Positions 7,017-14,715 of a stretch of DNA of 17,084 bases are shown one piece after another. Each line of letters opens with the position of its first letter. Within the stretch, counting starts at the first letter, position 1. Position numbers and translations under genes: made by a program. The notes under the pieces were generated by a model. It had not been told where the DNA came from, searched no databases, and saw nothing but the letters and a program-made list of their open reading frames with translations. Source of the stretch: Porphyromonadaceae bacterium (lineage in GTDB: Bacteria; Bacteroidota; Bacteroidia; Bacteroidales; Dysgonomonadaceae); contig JALHIE010000078.1 of NCBI GenBank assembly GCA_022840285.1, forward strand, positions 1 to 17,084, in the 5' to 3' direction.

Positions 7017-7813
7017 ATGATAGACATCAATAGAATACGCAATAACGTTGAACAGATTGCCTGTTCCACGGGAGAATTTCTGAAAGAACAGCAAGCACAA
7101 TTGCATCAATCGGATATTGAACTGAAAGGTACGCGAAATTTCGTAACGCACATCGATACGGAAGCCGAAAAAATGTTGGTGGAAAAATTGGGAGAATTGA
7201 TTCCCGGCGCTACTTTCCTTACCGAAGAGGGCACCCTTACGTTGATGGACAGTACACTTGGATCATCGATCCACTGGACGGAACCACCAATTACGTTCAC
7301 GGTGACACTCCGTTTTCTGTAAGTGTCGCATTGATGAAGGACCGGGAGATTATTCTGGGAGTTGTCTACGACCCCGTTGCCGACGAGCTGTTTTCCGCTT
7401 CTGCCAAAGGTAAGGTTACCCTGAACGGGAATTCCTTTAAAACCAGTTTGCACCAAACGCTTACAAACGGATACATCGGGTTCGGGATCCCTTATTCCCT
7501 TGATGACCGGGGAGAGAAAATACTTAAGAACGCCGCGGGACAATTCCGAAAATGCAGTTTTCGGATCAAAGGCTCGGCAGCCATTGAAATCTGTTATGTT
7601 GCCTGCGGAAGAAGCGATGCCTATTTCCATTCAGGCCTCTCACCTTGGGATGTGGCGGCCGGAACCTTTATCCTGGAATGTGCCGGAGGCACATGCACCG
7701 ATTTTTCGGGAGGCCGCAATTATATTTTCAACAAAGAACTGGTGGCCAGCAACGGAAAGATCCACCAGGAGATAATGGATAAAATCATCAATAACGGAGA
7801 AACTAACCCATAA
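7017..7813 (+). pseudogene. Inositol monophosphatase family protein, frameshifted by one base
   Basis: The family are Mg-dependent cytosolic phosphatases acting on inositol monophosphate or related sugar phosphates. The frame from the ATG at 7017 gives the N-terminal helices and the metal-binding LTEEG, then drifts out of register and stops at 7322. The shifted frame, visible from about 7235 to 7813, carries everything else: WIIDPLDGTTNYVHG, TPFSVSVALMKDREIILGVVYDP and the C-terminal WDVAAGTFILECAGG. Adding one C to the run at 7234-7236 restores a continuous protein of about 265 residues reading EEGTPYVDGQYTWIIDPLDG. All catalytic motifs are intact across the two pieces, so the break is either recent or a sequencing error. 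It starts 71 bp after the S9 peptidase stop with no clear promoter, and zupT begins 6 bp after its end. Confidence 0.85.
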
Positions 7814-7819
7814 CCCGAC

Positions 7820-8617
7820 ATGGATAACCAAGTAGTTCTTACCGCATTTCTCCTTACGTTGTTTGCCGGACTTTCAACCGGCATTGGAAGCCTTATTGCG
7901 CTCATCGCCAAGCGTACCAATACCAATTTCCTGAGCTTCGCCTTAGGGTTGTCGGCAGGGGTAATGATTTACGTTTCATTTATGGAGATGTTGCCCAAGG
8001 CACTCGAAATGCTATCGGAGTCCTTTGGCGAAAAAATAGCAAACCTGTATATGCTTCTGGCACTTTTTGGAGGGATTGCCTTTATTGCGCTTATCGACTT
8101 CCTGGTTCCCAAATCGAGCAACCCTCATGAGATGCACGGTGTGGAAGAAATGAAGAAAAATAAGCTGCGGTTAAAACATACCGGTATCATTACCGCACTC
8201 ACTATTGGCATCCACAATTTCCCCGAAGGGATTGCTACGTTTATGACAGCGATTAACTCGCTGGAAGTCGCTATACCCATTACGGTAGCCATTGCTATCC
8301 ACAATATACCGGAAGGCATTGCTGTTGCTGTTCCCATCTATCACGCTACAGGAAGCCGAAAAAAAGCCTTTTGGTTATCGTTTTCATCGGGTCTGGCAGA
8401 GCCGGTAGGAGCCATTATTGCTTACCTCTTTCTGATCAGGTTCTGGAATCCCGTACTCGATGCACTTATTCTGGCTATAATTGCCGGGGTTATGATATAT
8501 ATATCGTTGGACGAACTACTTCCGAGTGCCGAGAAATACGGAAAGCACCACCTCTCGATCATTGGCCTGGTTACAGGAATGGTTATTATGGCGGTCAGTT
8601 TATATTTGTTTATTTGA
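7820..8617 (+). CDS. zupT: ZIP-family zinc/divalent metal transporter
   Basis: ZupT imports zinc and other divalent metals through the inner membrane. The 265-residue length is close to that of the E. coli protein, and about eight membrane helices are visible. The two metal-binding signatures are complete: HNFPEG at 132-137 and HNIPEG at 161-166, in adjacent helices. The variable loop (about 98-119) is charged and has two histidines (PHEMHG). The C-terminal helices contain YISLDELLPSAEKYG, usual for the family. It starts 6 bp after the inositol monophosphatase stop and would be co-transcribed with it. No zinc-responsive operator was recognised. Confidence 0.9.
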   Translation: MDNQVVLTAFLLTLFAGLSTGIGSLIALIAKRTNTNFLSFALGLSAGVMIYVSFMEMLPKALEMLSESFGEKIANLYMLLALFGGIAFIALIDFLVPKSSNPHEMHGVEEMKKNKLRLKHTGIITALTIGIHNFPEGIATFMTAINSLEVAIPITVAIAIHNIPEGIAVAVPIYHATGSRKKAFWLSFSSGLAEPVGAIIAYLFLIRFWNPVLDALILAIIAGVMIYISLDELLPSAEKYGKHHLSIIGLVTGMVIMAVSLYLFI

Positions 8618-8642
8618 CAAGCACGATTGCTGAGAAATTAAT

Positions 8643-8650
8643 TAACTTTG
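8643..8650 (+). promoter_or_regulatory. -7 promoter element of the XRE-cupin/acyl-CoA ligase pair
   Basis: TAACTTTG matches TAnnTTTG exactly and lies 35 bp upstream of the ATG at 8685, with a start predicted near 8657. No TTTG occurs at the standard -33 distance; the nearest ones are 13 and 26 bp away. The promoter is supported mainly by its position in the gap after zupT. Confidence 0.45.
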
Positions 8651-8684
8651 TACACTATCTATACACACTTTAACAACATCAGAC

Positions 8685-9245
8685 ATGACTACCGATATAA
8701 AAGCAATTGGAGAACGCATAAAAGGATTGCGCGACGCCCTGGATTTCACGCCCGGCGAAATGGCTCAACGCCTTGAGCTTGAAACAAGTGTCTATCTAGC
8801 CTATGAAGAAGGGAAAAACGACATTTCCATATCGCTCCTTAAGCGTATCGAGAAGGAGTTTAATGTGGACCTGGCTACGCTGATGTTCGGTACGGAGCCA
8901 AGAATGACCTCCTACTTCGTGACCCGTAAGGATCAAGGCCTCGCTGTTGAACGCGTTGCAGCATATAAATATCAGTCGTTGACGGCTGGATTCACCCACA
9001 ATATGGGCGACGTCTTCATCGTAACGGTAGAACCAAAAGCAAAGGACACCGATTTTTTCTTAAATATTCATCCCGGACAGGAATTCAACCTCGTGCTCGA
9101 AGGAAGCCTACTTTTCCATCATAACGGTAAAAACATCACATTAAACGAAGGCGACAGCATTTATTTCGATTCCTCATTACCCCATGGGATGAAAGCGTTG
9201 AACAACAAAGCAGTGAAATTCCTGGCTGTGGTGATCGAGCCATAG
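8685..9245 (+). CDS. XRE-family helix-turn-helix regulator with C-terminal cupin domain
   Basis: Residues 5-68 form an XRE/Cro-type helix-turn-helix (GERIKGLRDALDFTPGEMAQRL, then SVYLAYEEGKNDISISLLKRI). Residues 105-183 form a small-molecule-binding cupin with HPGQEFNLVLEGSLLF (His129, Glu133) and a second motif near LPHGMKAL (His167). The 186-residue length is normal for this class, which senses a ligand through the cupin and controls nearby metabolic genes. The ligand is unknown. The gene lies 71 bp upstream of an AMP-forming acyl-CoA ligase on the same strand. This pairing recurs in Bacteroidales, which suggests the regulator controls that ligase and itself in response to an acid or acyl compound. 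Confidence 0.85.
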   Translation: MTTDIKAIGERIKGLRDALDFTPGEMAQRLELETSVYLAYEEGKNDISISLLKRIEKEFNVDLATLMFGTEPRMTSYFVTRKDQGLAVERVAAYKYQSLTAGFTHNMGDVFIVTVEPKAKDTDFFLNIHPGQEFNLVLEGSLLFHHNGKNITLNEGDSIYFDSSLPHGMKALNNKAVKFLAVVIEP

Positions 9246-9316
9246 GCTGATCAACAACGCAACCTATAACGTGCAGCTAATTAGTTACGCGAACAAATTA
9301 CGTGAAGCAGAATTTT

Positions 9317-10972
9317 ATGTTAGAAAAATTTTTAAAACAAATCTCGTTTTCATCGCATCAGGATTTTGTAGACAACTATGCAATCCAAGTTCCCGAGAAT
9401 TTTAATTTCGCCTACGATGTGGTGGACGAATGGGCAAAAACACATCCCACCAAACGCGCTTTGTGCTGGACAAACGATAAAGGCCAACACAAAGACTTAA
9501 ACTTTTCCCAGTTAAAAAAGTTATCCGATAAAACGGCATCGTTCCTCCTTTCCCTGGGCATACGGAAAGGCGATATGGTGATGTTGATTCTCAAACGGAA
9601 CATCGAGTTCTGGCACGTTATCCTGGCTATTCATAAAATAGGAGCCGTGGCTATTCCCGCCACACACCTGCTTACCGACAAGGACATTGTTTATCGTGCC
9701 AATGCAGCTGACATCAAGGCGATAATTACTTCACAAGACGACAATCTGATTGAGCACGTAAACGGGGCCATGCCAAAATCACCGTCGGTAAAATACCGGA
9801 TTATGATTGGAAAGAACATTCCCGAAGGGTGGATTGACTTTCACAACGGCGTAGAGAATGCCGTACCGTTTGTGAAACCCGAACAGGTGAACAAGAACGA
9901 GGATATCATGATTCTCTATTTCACGTCGGGAACCACAGGACAACCCAAAATGGTCATCCACGACTTTACCTATCCCCTCGGGCACATCACCACCGCAAAA
10001 TTCTGGCACAACCTGCACGAGAACAGCATACACCTGACCTTAGCCGATACCGGATGGGCGAAAGCCGTGTGGGGAAAACTCTACGGGCAATGGATTGTGG
10101 GTGCATGCGTGTTTGTGTACGATTTTGAAGGACGGTTCATCCCTGCCGATGTGCTCTCGATGATTTCGAAATACCGAGTAACCTCACTTTGTGCTCCACC
10201 AACTATCTTCAGGTTTCTCATTCGCGAGGAGCTGGACAAATACGATTTATCGTCACTGGAATACTGTACCACTGCAGGGGAAGCGTTAAATCCTTCGGTC
10301 TTCGAAACATTTTACCGGAAAACCGGAATCAAGATGATGGAAGCTTTTGGGCAGACCGAAACGGCTCCCACTGTCATTACTTTCCCCTGGATAGAACCTA
10401 AACCCGGTTCAATGGGTATGCCTAATCCCCTCTATAAAATGGATTTGCTTACATACGACGGTCGTTCAGCAGAAGACGGCGAGCAGGGTGAAATTGTATT
10501 TCGTACCGATGAAGGACGTCCATTGGCTCTGTTTATGGGATACTATCGCGATGAAGAACTCACACGCAGCGTATATACCGATAACCTTTACCGTACCGGC
10601 GATATGGCCTGGCGCGACGAAGACGGTTATTACTGGTTTGTAGGACGGACCGACGATATCATCAAAAGTTCCGGTTACCGAATTGGTCCGTTTGAAGTGG
10701 AAAGCGCCGTTATGACACACCCCGCTGTTGTGGAATGCGCCATTACCGGTGTACCCGATGAAATTCGAGGGCAAGTGATCAAAGCCACCATCGTTTTAGC
10801 ACCACAATACAAAGAGAAAGCAAATGACGACTTGGCACACGATATTCAGGAGCACGTGAAAAACGTAACAGCACCCTACAAATATCCACGCATCATTGAA
10901 TTCGTAAATGAACTGCCAAAAACCATAAGTGGAAAAATCCGACGGGTGGAGATCAGGGGAAAAGACAGTTGA
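9317..10972 (+). CDS. AMP-forming acyl-CoA synthetase (acetyl-CoA synthetase-like)
   Basis: The enzyme activates a carboxylic acid with ATP to an acyl-adenylate and then forms the CoA thioester in the cytosol. The 551-residue protein has the ANL-superfamily motifs in order. These are the P-loop TSGTTGQPK (203-211), EAFGQTETAPT, YRTGDMAWRDEDGYYWFVGR with the hinge region DDIIKSSGYRIGPFEVE, and the C-terminal PKTISGKIRR with catalytic Lys540. The overall form resembles acetyl- or medium-chain acyl-CoA synthetases; chain length cannot be told from sequence. The ATG at 9317 (MLEKFL) is preferred over an in-frame GTG at 9302, as the family starts close to LEKFL. No promoter is visible in the 71-bp gap, so it is probably co-transcribed with the XRE-cupin gene. 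Confidence 0.9.
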   Translation: MLEKFLKQISFSSHQDFVDNYAIQVPENFNFAYDVVDEWAKTHPTKRALCWTNDKGQHKDLNFSQLKKLSDKTASFLLSLGIRKGDMVMLILKRNIEFWHVILAIHKIGAVAIPATHLLTDKDIVYRANAADIKAIITSQDDNLIEHVNGAMPKSPSVKYRIMIGKNIPEGWIDFHNGVENAVPFVKPEQVNKNEDIMILYFTSGTTGQPKMVIHDFTYPLGHITTAKFWHNLHENSIHLTLADTGWAKAVWGKLYGQWIVGACVFVYDFEGRFIPADVLSMISKYRVTSLCAPPTIFRFLIREELDKYDLSSLEYCTTAGEALNPSVFETFYRKTGIKMMEAFGQTETAPTVITFPWIEPKPGSMGMPNPLYKMDLLTYDGRSAEDGEQGEIVFRTDEGRPLALFMGYYRDEELTRSVYTDNLYRTGDMAWRDEDGYYWFVGRTDDIIKSSGYRIGPFEVESAVMTHPAVVECAITGVPDEIRGQVIKATIVLAPQYKEKANDDLAHDIQEHVKNVTAPYKYPRIIEFVNELPKTISGKIRRVEIRGKDS

Positions 10973-11024
10973 TCCAAAACAAAATGCCTATTGAAACGTT
11001 AAACAGAAAATTTTAATGATATTC

Positions 11025-11114
11025 TTATGACACTAGCACGTAAGTCAGCTTGCACCCCACCTTCAACGACCGGATGGGAGTCAACCAGCCTCCCGCTTCG
11101 CTCAATTGTCATAA
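11025..11114. repeat. 90-bp segment bounded by 8-bp inverted repeats, possible miniature element
   Basis: TTATGACA (11025-11032) and TGTCATAA (11107-11114) are perfect inverted repeats bounding a stretch visibly richer in G and C than the AT-rich sequence on both sides. It occupies half of the 178-bp gap between the acyl-CoA ligase and fabD. A small hairpin, GGGAG (11076-11080) with CTCCC (11090-11094), lies inside. No flanking target duplication is clear. It has the outline of a non-coding miniature element but also of a structured leader. A minus-strand frame crosses it but is not a convincing gene. Confidence 0.35.
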
Positions 11115-11150
11115 CCACTTTAATAAAAAAAATTAAACGATAACAACCGT

Positions 11151-12032
11151 ATGAAAAAAGCATATGTATTTCCCGGACAAGGAGCACAGTTTGTCGGTAT
11201 GGGAAAAGAGTTGTACGAGACATCACCGTTGGCGAAAGAAATGTTCGAGAAAGCCAACGAAGTTTTGGGTTTCCGTATTACGGATTTAATGTTCGGAGGG
11301 ACAGACGAAGATCTTCGCCAGACAAAAGTCACCCAGCCGGCTATTTTTCTTCATTCCGTAATTCTCGCTAAAACCATGGGAAGCGATTTCATTCCCGATA
11401 TGACAGCAGGCCACTCTTTGGGAGAATTTTCAGCGTTGGTGGCCACCGGAGCATTATCGTTCGAGGATGGATTGAAGTTGGTCTACAAACGTGCGTTGGC
11501 CATGCAGAAAGCATGCGAAAAAAACCCATCAACCATGGCTGCAATATTGGCCTTGCCCGATGATAAGGTAGAAGAAATCTGCGCCGGGATTGACGAGGTG
11601 GTTGTTCCTGCCAATTACAACTGTCCGGGACAGATTGTTATTTCCGGATCGATGAAAGGTATCGAAATCGCCTGCGAGAAAATGAAAGGAGCCGGCGCTA
11701 AAAGGGCTCTCCCGTTAAAAGTGGGTGGAGCATTCCATTCACCACTCATGGATTCCGCTAAAATAGAATTATCAGAGGCCATTGCGGCTACGTCTTTCTC
11801 CAGGCCCAGCTGTCCAGTTTATCAGAATGTTTCTACAGTTGGTGAAACCGATCCGGAGGTTATAAAAGCAAACCTTGTTGCACAACTGACCGCTCCCGTA
11901 AGATGGACCCAATCGATTCAGAACATGATTGCCGACGGAGCAACCGATTTTGTGGAACTTGGCCCGGGAAACGTGCTGCAAGGTTTGGTATCGAAGATAG
12001 ATAAAAACGTAACTGTTTCGGGGAAACAGTAA
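11151..12032 (+). CDS. fabD: Malonyl-CoA:ACP transacylase
   Basis: FabD moves the malonyl group from CoA to acyl carrier protein and so supplies the extender unit of cytosolic fatty-acid synthesis. The 293-residue protein has the N-terminal FPGQGAQ, the nucleophile Ser89 in GHSLGEFSAL and Arg114 for the malonyl carboxylate. It also has NCPGQIVISG (Gln161), the catalytic His196 in GGAFHSPLM, and ELGPGNVLQGLV. All active-site residues are present and the length is usual. It stands apart from other fab genes here, between the 90-bp inverted-repeat segment and a long palindrome. No consensus promoter is obvious directly upstream, so it may be read from further upstream. Confidence 0.96.
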   Translation: MKKAYVFPGQGAQFVGMGKELYETSPLAKEMFEKANEVLGFRITDLMFGGTDEDLRQTKVTQPAIFLHSVILAKTMGSDFIPDMTAGHSLGEFSALVATGALSFEDGLKLVYKRALAMQKACEKNPSTMAAILALPDDKVEEICAGIDEVVVPANYNCPGQIVISGSMKGIEIACEKMKGAGAKRALPLKVGGAFHSPLMDSAKIELSEAIAATSFSRPSCPVYQNVSTVGETDPEVIKANLVAQLTAPVRWTQSIQNMIADGATDFVELGPGNVLQGLVSKIDKNVTVSGKQ

Positions 12033-12093
12033 AATAGACGTCAGACTAACAGACACTCAAGAGTCTAAAAGCGAAGCTGTCTGATGTCTATTT
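12032..12093 (+). terminator. Long hairpin after fabD, terminator or palindromic repeat
   Basis: The arms 12032-12046 (ending GACGTCAGAC) and 12079-12093 (beginning GTCTGATGTC) pair over 15 bases with one G-U pair. The 32-base loop contains a smaller fold around AGACACTCAAGAGTCT. It starts at the last base of the fabD stop codon and lies before the next promoter, so a terminator role fits. The large loop and lack of a proper T-run are unusual for an intrinsic terminator. A dispersed palindromic repeat is a fair alternative. Confidence 0.5.
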
Positions 12094-12114
12094 AAGCTTT
12101 GTTAGTGAAACTAA

Positions 12115-12146
12115 TTTGTTAAAACCAAAAATAGAAAATACATTTG
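12115..12146 (+). promoter_or_regulatory. Bacteroidota-type promoter of the DUF4919 gene
   Basis: TTTG at 12115-12118 and TACATTTG at 12139-12146 are separated by 20 bp, an excellent fit to the Bacteroidota consensus. Transcription would begin near 12153 and leave about 22 bases before the ATG at 12175. This is the best promoter match in the window. Confidence 0.7.
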
Positions 12147-12174
12147 TCGCACTATACATCAATAAATACGAAAA

Positions 12175-12873
12175 ATGAAAAAATTAACGATCGTGGCTAT
12201 GCTTGCCTTTTGCAGCGTAACTCTTTTCGCACAATACGACGGTCCAGCCGCACCCGATTATAAATTGATTGAACGAAACATCAACAACAGCTCATCCAAC
12301 TTCAATTATTCCGATTTGATGAAACGGTATAAGTTGGGAGACTCCACCCTGACAGTGGATGAACAGCGTCACTTGTATTTCGGCTACGTTTTTCAACCGT
12401 CGTACAATCCGGCAGACACCTCGCAGTACAATGCCCGGATGGCTACCGTTTTGAACAAGCAGCATTTCTCGGACCGGGATTACGACGAAGTGTTGCAATT
12501 TGCCGATGCTTTACTGGCAGAAGATCCGTTTAACATGAGGGCCTTAAACGCCAAATTATTGGTTTATGCACAAAAGAATCAAGTGGAGGCATATAAAAAA
12601 ACAGCTCAACAAAGAAACACTGTGCAGCGAGCCATTACCAGTTCGGGAGATGGAATGTCGAAATCGACTCCCTACTACGTGATAAAAGTTTCTCACGAAT
12701 ACGACCTGTTGGGTTTTTTGGGTTTCAAGTTCGGTGGGCAGGATAAAATAGAGAAAAACTGCGACTGCAACTCCCTGACGCTTGCACCCAACCGGTTCGG
12801 GGTGGATAAAATGTACTTCGACATTTCACCTACGTTCGATTACGTCAAACGAAAAGGAAGCGGGAAGATTTAA
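12175..12873 (+). CDS. Exported DUF4919 family protein
   Basis: The 232-residue protein begins with a signal peptide (MKKLTIVAMLAFCSVTLFAQ), with cleavage likely after residue 20, so it is periplasmic or surface-exposed. The mature part has YLFGYVFQ-type residues around 62-69 (HLYFGYVFQPSYNP). A helical middle region (about 105-150) looks like a degenerate TPR hairpin, LLAEDPFNMRALNAKLLVYA. The C-terminus has YYVIKVSHEYDLLGFLGFKF and MYFDISPTFDYVKR. This pattern fits DUF4919, found mainly in Bacteroidales and without known function. It has its own strong promoter. The DUF4922 gene follows after 34 bp and may share the transcript. Confidence 0.75.
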   Translation: MKKLTIVAMLAFCSVTLFAQYDGPAAPDYKLIERNINNSSSNFNYSDLMKRYKLGDSTLTVDEQRHLYFGYVFQPSYNPADTSQYNARMATVLNKQHFSDRDYDEVLQFADALLAEDPFNMRALNAKLLVYAQKNQVEAYKKTAQQRNTVQRAITSSGDGMSKSTPYYVIKVSHEYDLLGFLGFKFGGQDKIEKNCDCNSLTLAPNRFGVDKMYFDISPTFDYVKRKGSGKI

Positions 12874-12907
12874 ATTCTCTTTCTCTTTGTATTCAAATGA
12901 CTGTAAA

Positions 12908-13750
12908 ATGCACTTTCAACAAAAAATAGATCAACTGTTTACTGAACAACAAAGAGATTGGAAACAACTAAGGTCTTCCATAAAACAGTTCGATCAGATA
13001 AAAGTGAAAGAATTCAATTGGGGAAACGAACTAAAAGTGGATGTCCAGTTCAATCCTTCGCGGATTGAATCATTATCTGCCAAGGTGGACAAGAGCAGCA
13101 TCGAAGAACGTCCCTGTTTCTTATGCGAGAAAAACCGCCCAACAGTTCAGTCGGGAATACCGTTTCTCGATAAGTACATCATCCTACTCAATCCCTTTCC
13201 GATCTTACGTAATCACCTGACTATTGCATTGCACTCGCACGTTCCGCAACGTATCCGCAGAAAAACAGGCGATATGCTGACACTTGCCGAACTCTTGCCC
13301 GAGTACATCATCTTCTACAACGGGCCAAAATGCGGAGCATCGGCACCCGATCACTTTCACTTGCAAGCAGGATTGAAGTCTCCCATACTGATGGCCGGAG
13401 AAAACGAACTTCGATCCTGTCTGGTTATTGAAAGTACTTCTAAACAGGAGGTCGAAGAACGTTTCGAAGACGTGTATCAATACCTGCAAAGCCGGCAACC
13501 CGATGAGGAAGAGCCTTTGTTCAATCTCATTACATTTGTGGAAAACAACCGTTACCTGCTGCATATCTTCCCGCGCAAAGCTCACCGCCCCAGGCAATTT
13601 TACGAAGAAGGCAAGCGGCAACTACTTATCAGCCCGGGTGCCATTGATATGGCCGGACTGATCATCACGGCACGCGAAGAGGATTTTAATAAAATCAGAA
13701 AAGAAGAGATAGAAGACATTTACTCCCAGGTTTCAATGACGATAATATAA
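12908..13750 (+). CDS. DUF4922 family protein with HIT/GalT-like HxHxQ motif
   Basis: The 280-residue cytosolic protein contains CFLCEKNRP with a CxxC pair (Cys70, Cys73), LLNPFPILRNHLTIALHSHVPQ, and PDHFHLQAG with an HxHxQ triad (His149, His151, Gln153). That arrangement is shared by the galactose-1-phosphate uridylyltransferase branch of the HIT superfamily, whose members transfer nucleotidyl groups through a covalent histidine. Bacteroidales proteins of this type are grouped as DUF4922. The substrate is unknown; a nucleotide-sugar or dinucleotide phosphorylase/transferase is inferred. The start at 12908 (MHFQQK) is chosen because an upstream in-frame start at 12782 would overlap the DUF4919 gene by about 90 bp with no family-like sequence. 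Confidence 0.75.
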   Translation: MHFQQKIDQLFTEQQRDWKQLRSSIKQFDQIKVKEFNWGNELKVDVQFNPSRIESLSAKVDKSSIEERPCFLCEKNRPTVQSGIPFLDKYIILLNPFPILRNHLTIALHSHVPQRIRRKTGDMLTLAELLPEYIIFYNGPKCGASAPDHFHLQAGLKSPILMAGENELRSCLVIESTSKQEVEERFEDVYQYLQSRQPDEEEPLFNLITFVENNRYLLHIFPRKAHRPRQFYEEGKRQLLISPGAIDMAGLIITAREEDFNKIRKEEIEDIYSQVSMTII

Positions 13751-13812
13751 CCTGTCTTGATCCTTTCATCTTTACTCTCTGTTCTTTGCTCTCAACTTAA
13801 AAAGACATTGGT

Positions 13813-14715
13813 ATGGAATTTGTGGATATTCTTTTAAAACGGATCGAAGGAGAAAATGAATTAAAACGACCGGTAAATGCCCTTATCTGTTTTTCCAAAG
13901 TAAAAACGGGAAAGGCCCTGGGTGCACTCATGAATAAAATGGTCCGCTTCAGGCCCGACAAATCATCCGTCACGCTGTTAAATTTAATTGACTCGGAACA
14001 GGCGAAACGTATTCAGGACGAGAATGCATACAAATCTGAATTGTTTTCCGATATCATTCAACTGAGCGAAACAAACAAACTTTCTGTCCGCACGTTTGTA
14101 AAACAGTCGGAAAACTATGTGGAAGACATCTTGCGTACGGCCGAAGAATATAACTGCAACCTGGTATTGCTGGGGATAGGGAGTTCTGTTTTCAACTCCT
14201 CACTTTGGCACAAATACCTCCAATTAAGAGAGGACAACAGTCTTCCTGAAAACACTTTTCAACAACTTGACGAAAAAACGGCCACTTCGTTAAACAATGT
14301 ATCCACATTGCTTGCCCGCAATAAACTTTCAACCGGAATATTTGTCGAGAACAACTATTCTGATGCCAATCGGCTTTTCGTGCCCATCCTTTATAAAGAA
14401 GACGCCTATTCGTTTCCCTATTTTTATCAAATGGCAAAGAACCCGGATGTAACGGTAACCGTGTGGGACGCCATCGGACTTATGGAAACAGATCAAAAGT
14501 TTCAGAAGCTTTTTCAGTTTATCGCAAAAAAAAACGATGGGAGGGTAAGGTTATGGGACAACAACAAAAAGATCGAGCTCAACTTCATCCAACAACAAGA
14601 CCTGATGATCATCGGCTTTAACGGCTGGGAAAAGCTTATCGGTTCGGCGTTGTCGTGGACCCACCACCTCCCTTCGGTCTTAATTATCAAAGACAATAAA
14701 CAGACACTGAAATGA
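13813..14715 (+). CDS. Free-standing UspA-like protein resembling the cytoplasmic half of a CPA2 cation/proton antiporter
   Basis: The 300-residue protein has no membrane helix and shows two successive UspA-like halves: about 20-130 (NALICFSKVKTGKALGALM, CNLVLLGIGSSVF) and about 170-297 (STGIFVENNYS, RLFVPILYKED, and QQDLMIIGFNGWEKLIGS with PSVLIIKD). The closest pattern I recognise is the long C-terminal tail of Bacteroidota CPA2 sodium/proton antiporters. Here the N-terminus starts near the point where the membrane domain would end. An in-frame TAA at 13798-13800 closes the frame upstream, and no antiporter membrane sequence precedes it. It may be a detached regulatory domain, acting in trans, or a relic. 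Its stop overlaps the start of the TPR gene, so the two are translated together. Confidence 0.6.
   Translation: MEFVDILLKRIEGENELKRPVNALICFSKVKTGKALGALMNKMVRFRPDKSSVTLLNLIDSEQAKRIQDENAYKSELFSDIIQLSETNKLSVRTFVKQSENYVEDILRTAEEYNCNLVLLGIGSSVFNSSLWHKYLQLREDNSLPENTFQQLDEKTATSLNNVSTLLARNKLSTGIFVENNYSDANRLFVPILYKEDAYSFPYFYQMAKNPDVTVTVWDAIGLMETDQKFQKLFQFIAKKNDGRVRLWDNNKKIELNFIQQQDLMIIGFNGWEKLIGSALSWTHHLPSVLIIKDNKQTLK

Noticed and set aside
9302..9316. A GTG start giving the acyl-CoA ligase five more residues.
   Set aside because: The ATG at 9317 fits the usual N-terminus of the family.
10999..11226. A minus-strand open frame over the 90-bp inverted-repeat segment and the start of fabD.
   Set aside because: It overlaps the fabD coding region antisense, lacks a recognisable domain, and its readable part coincides with the candidate element.
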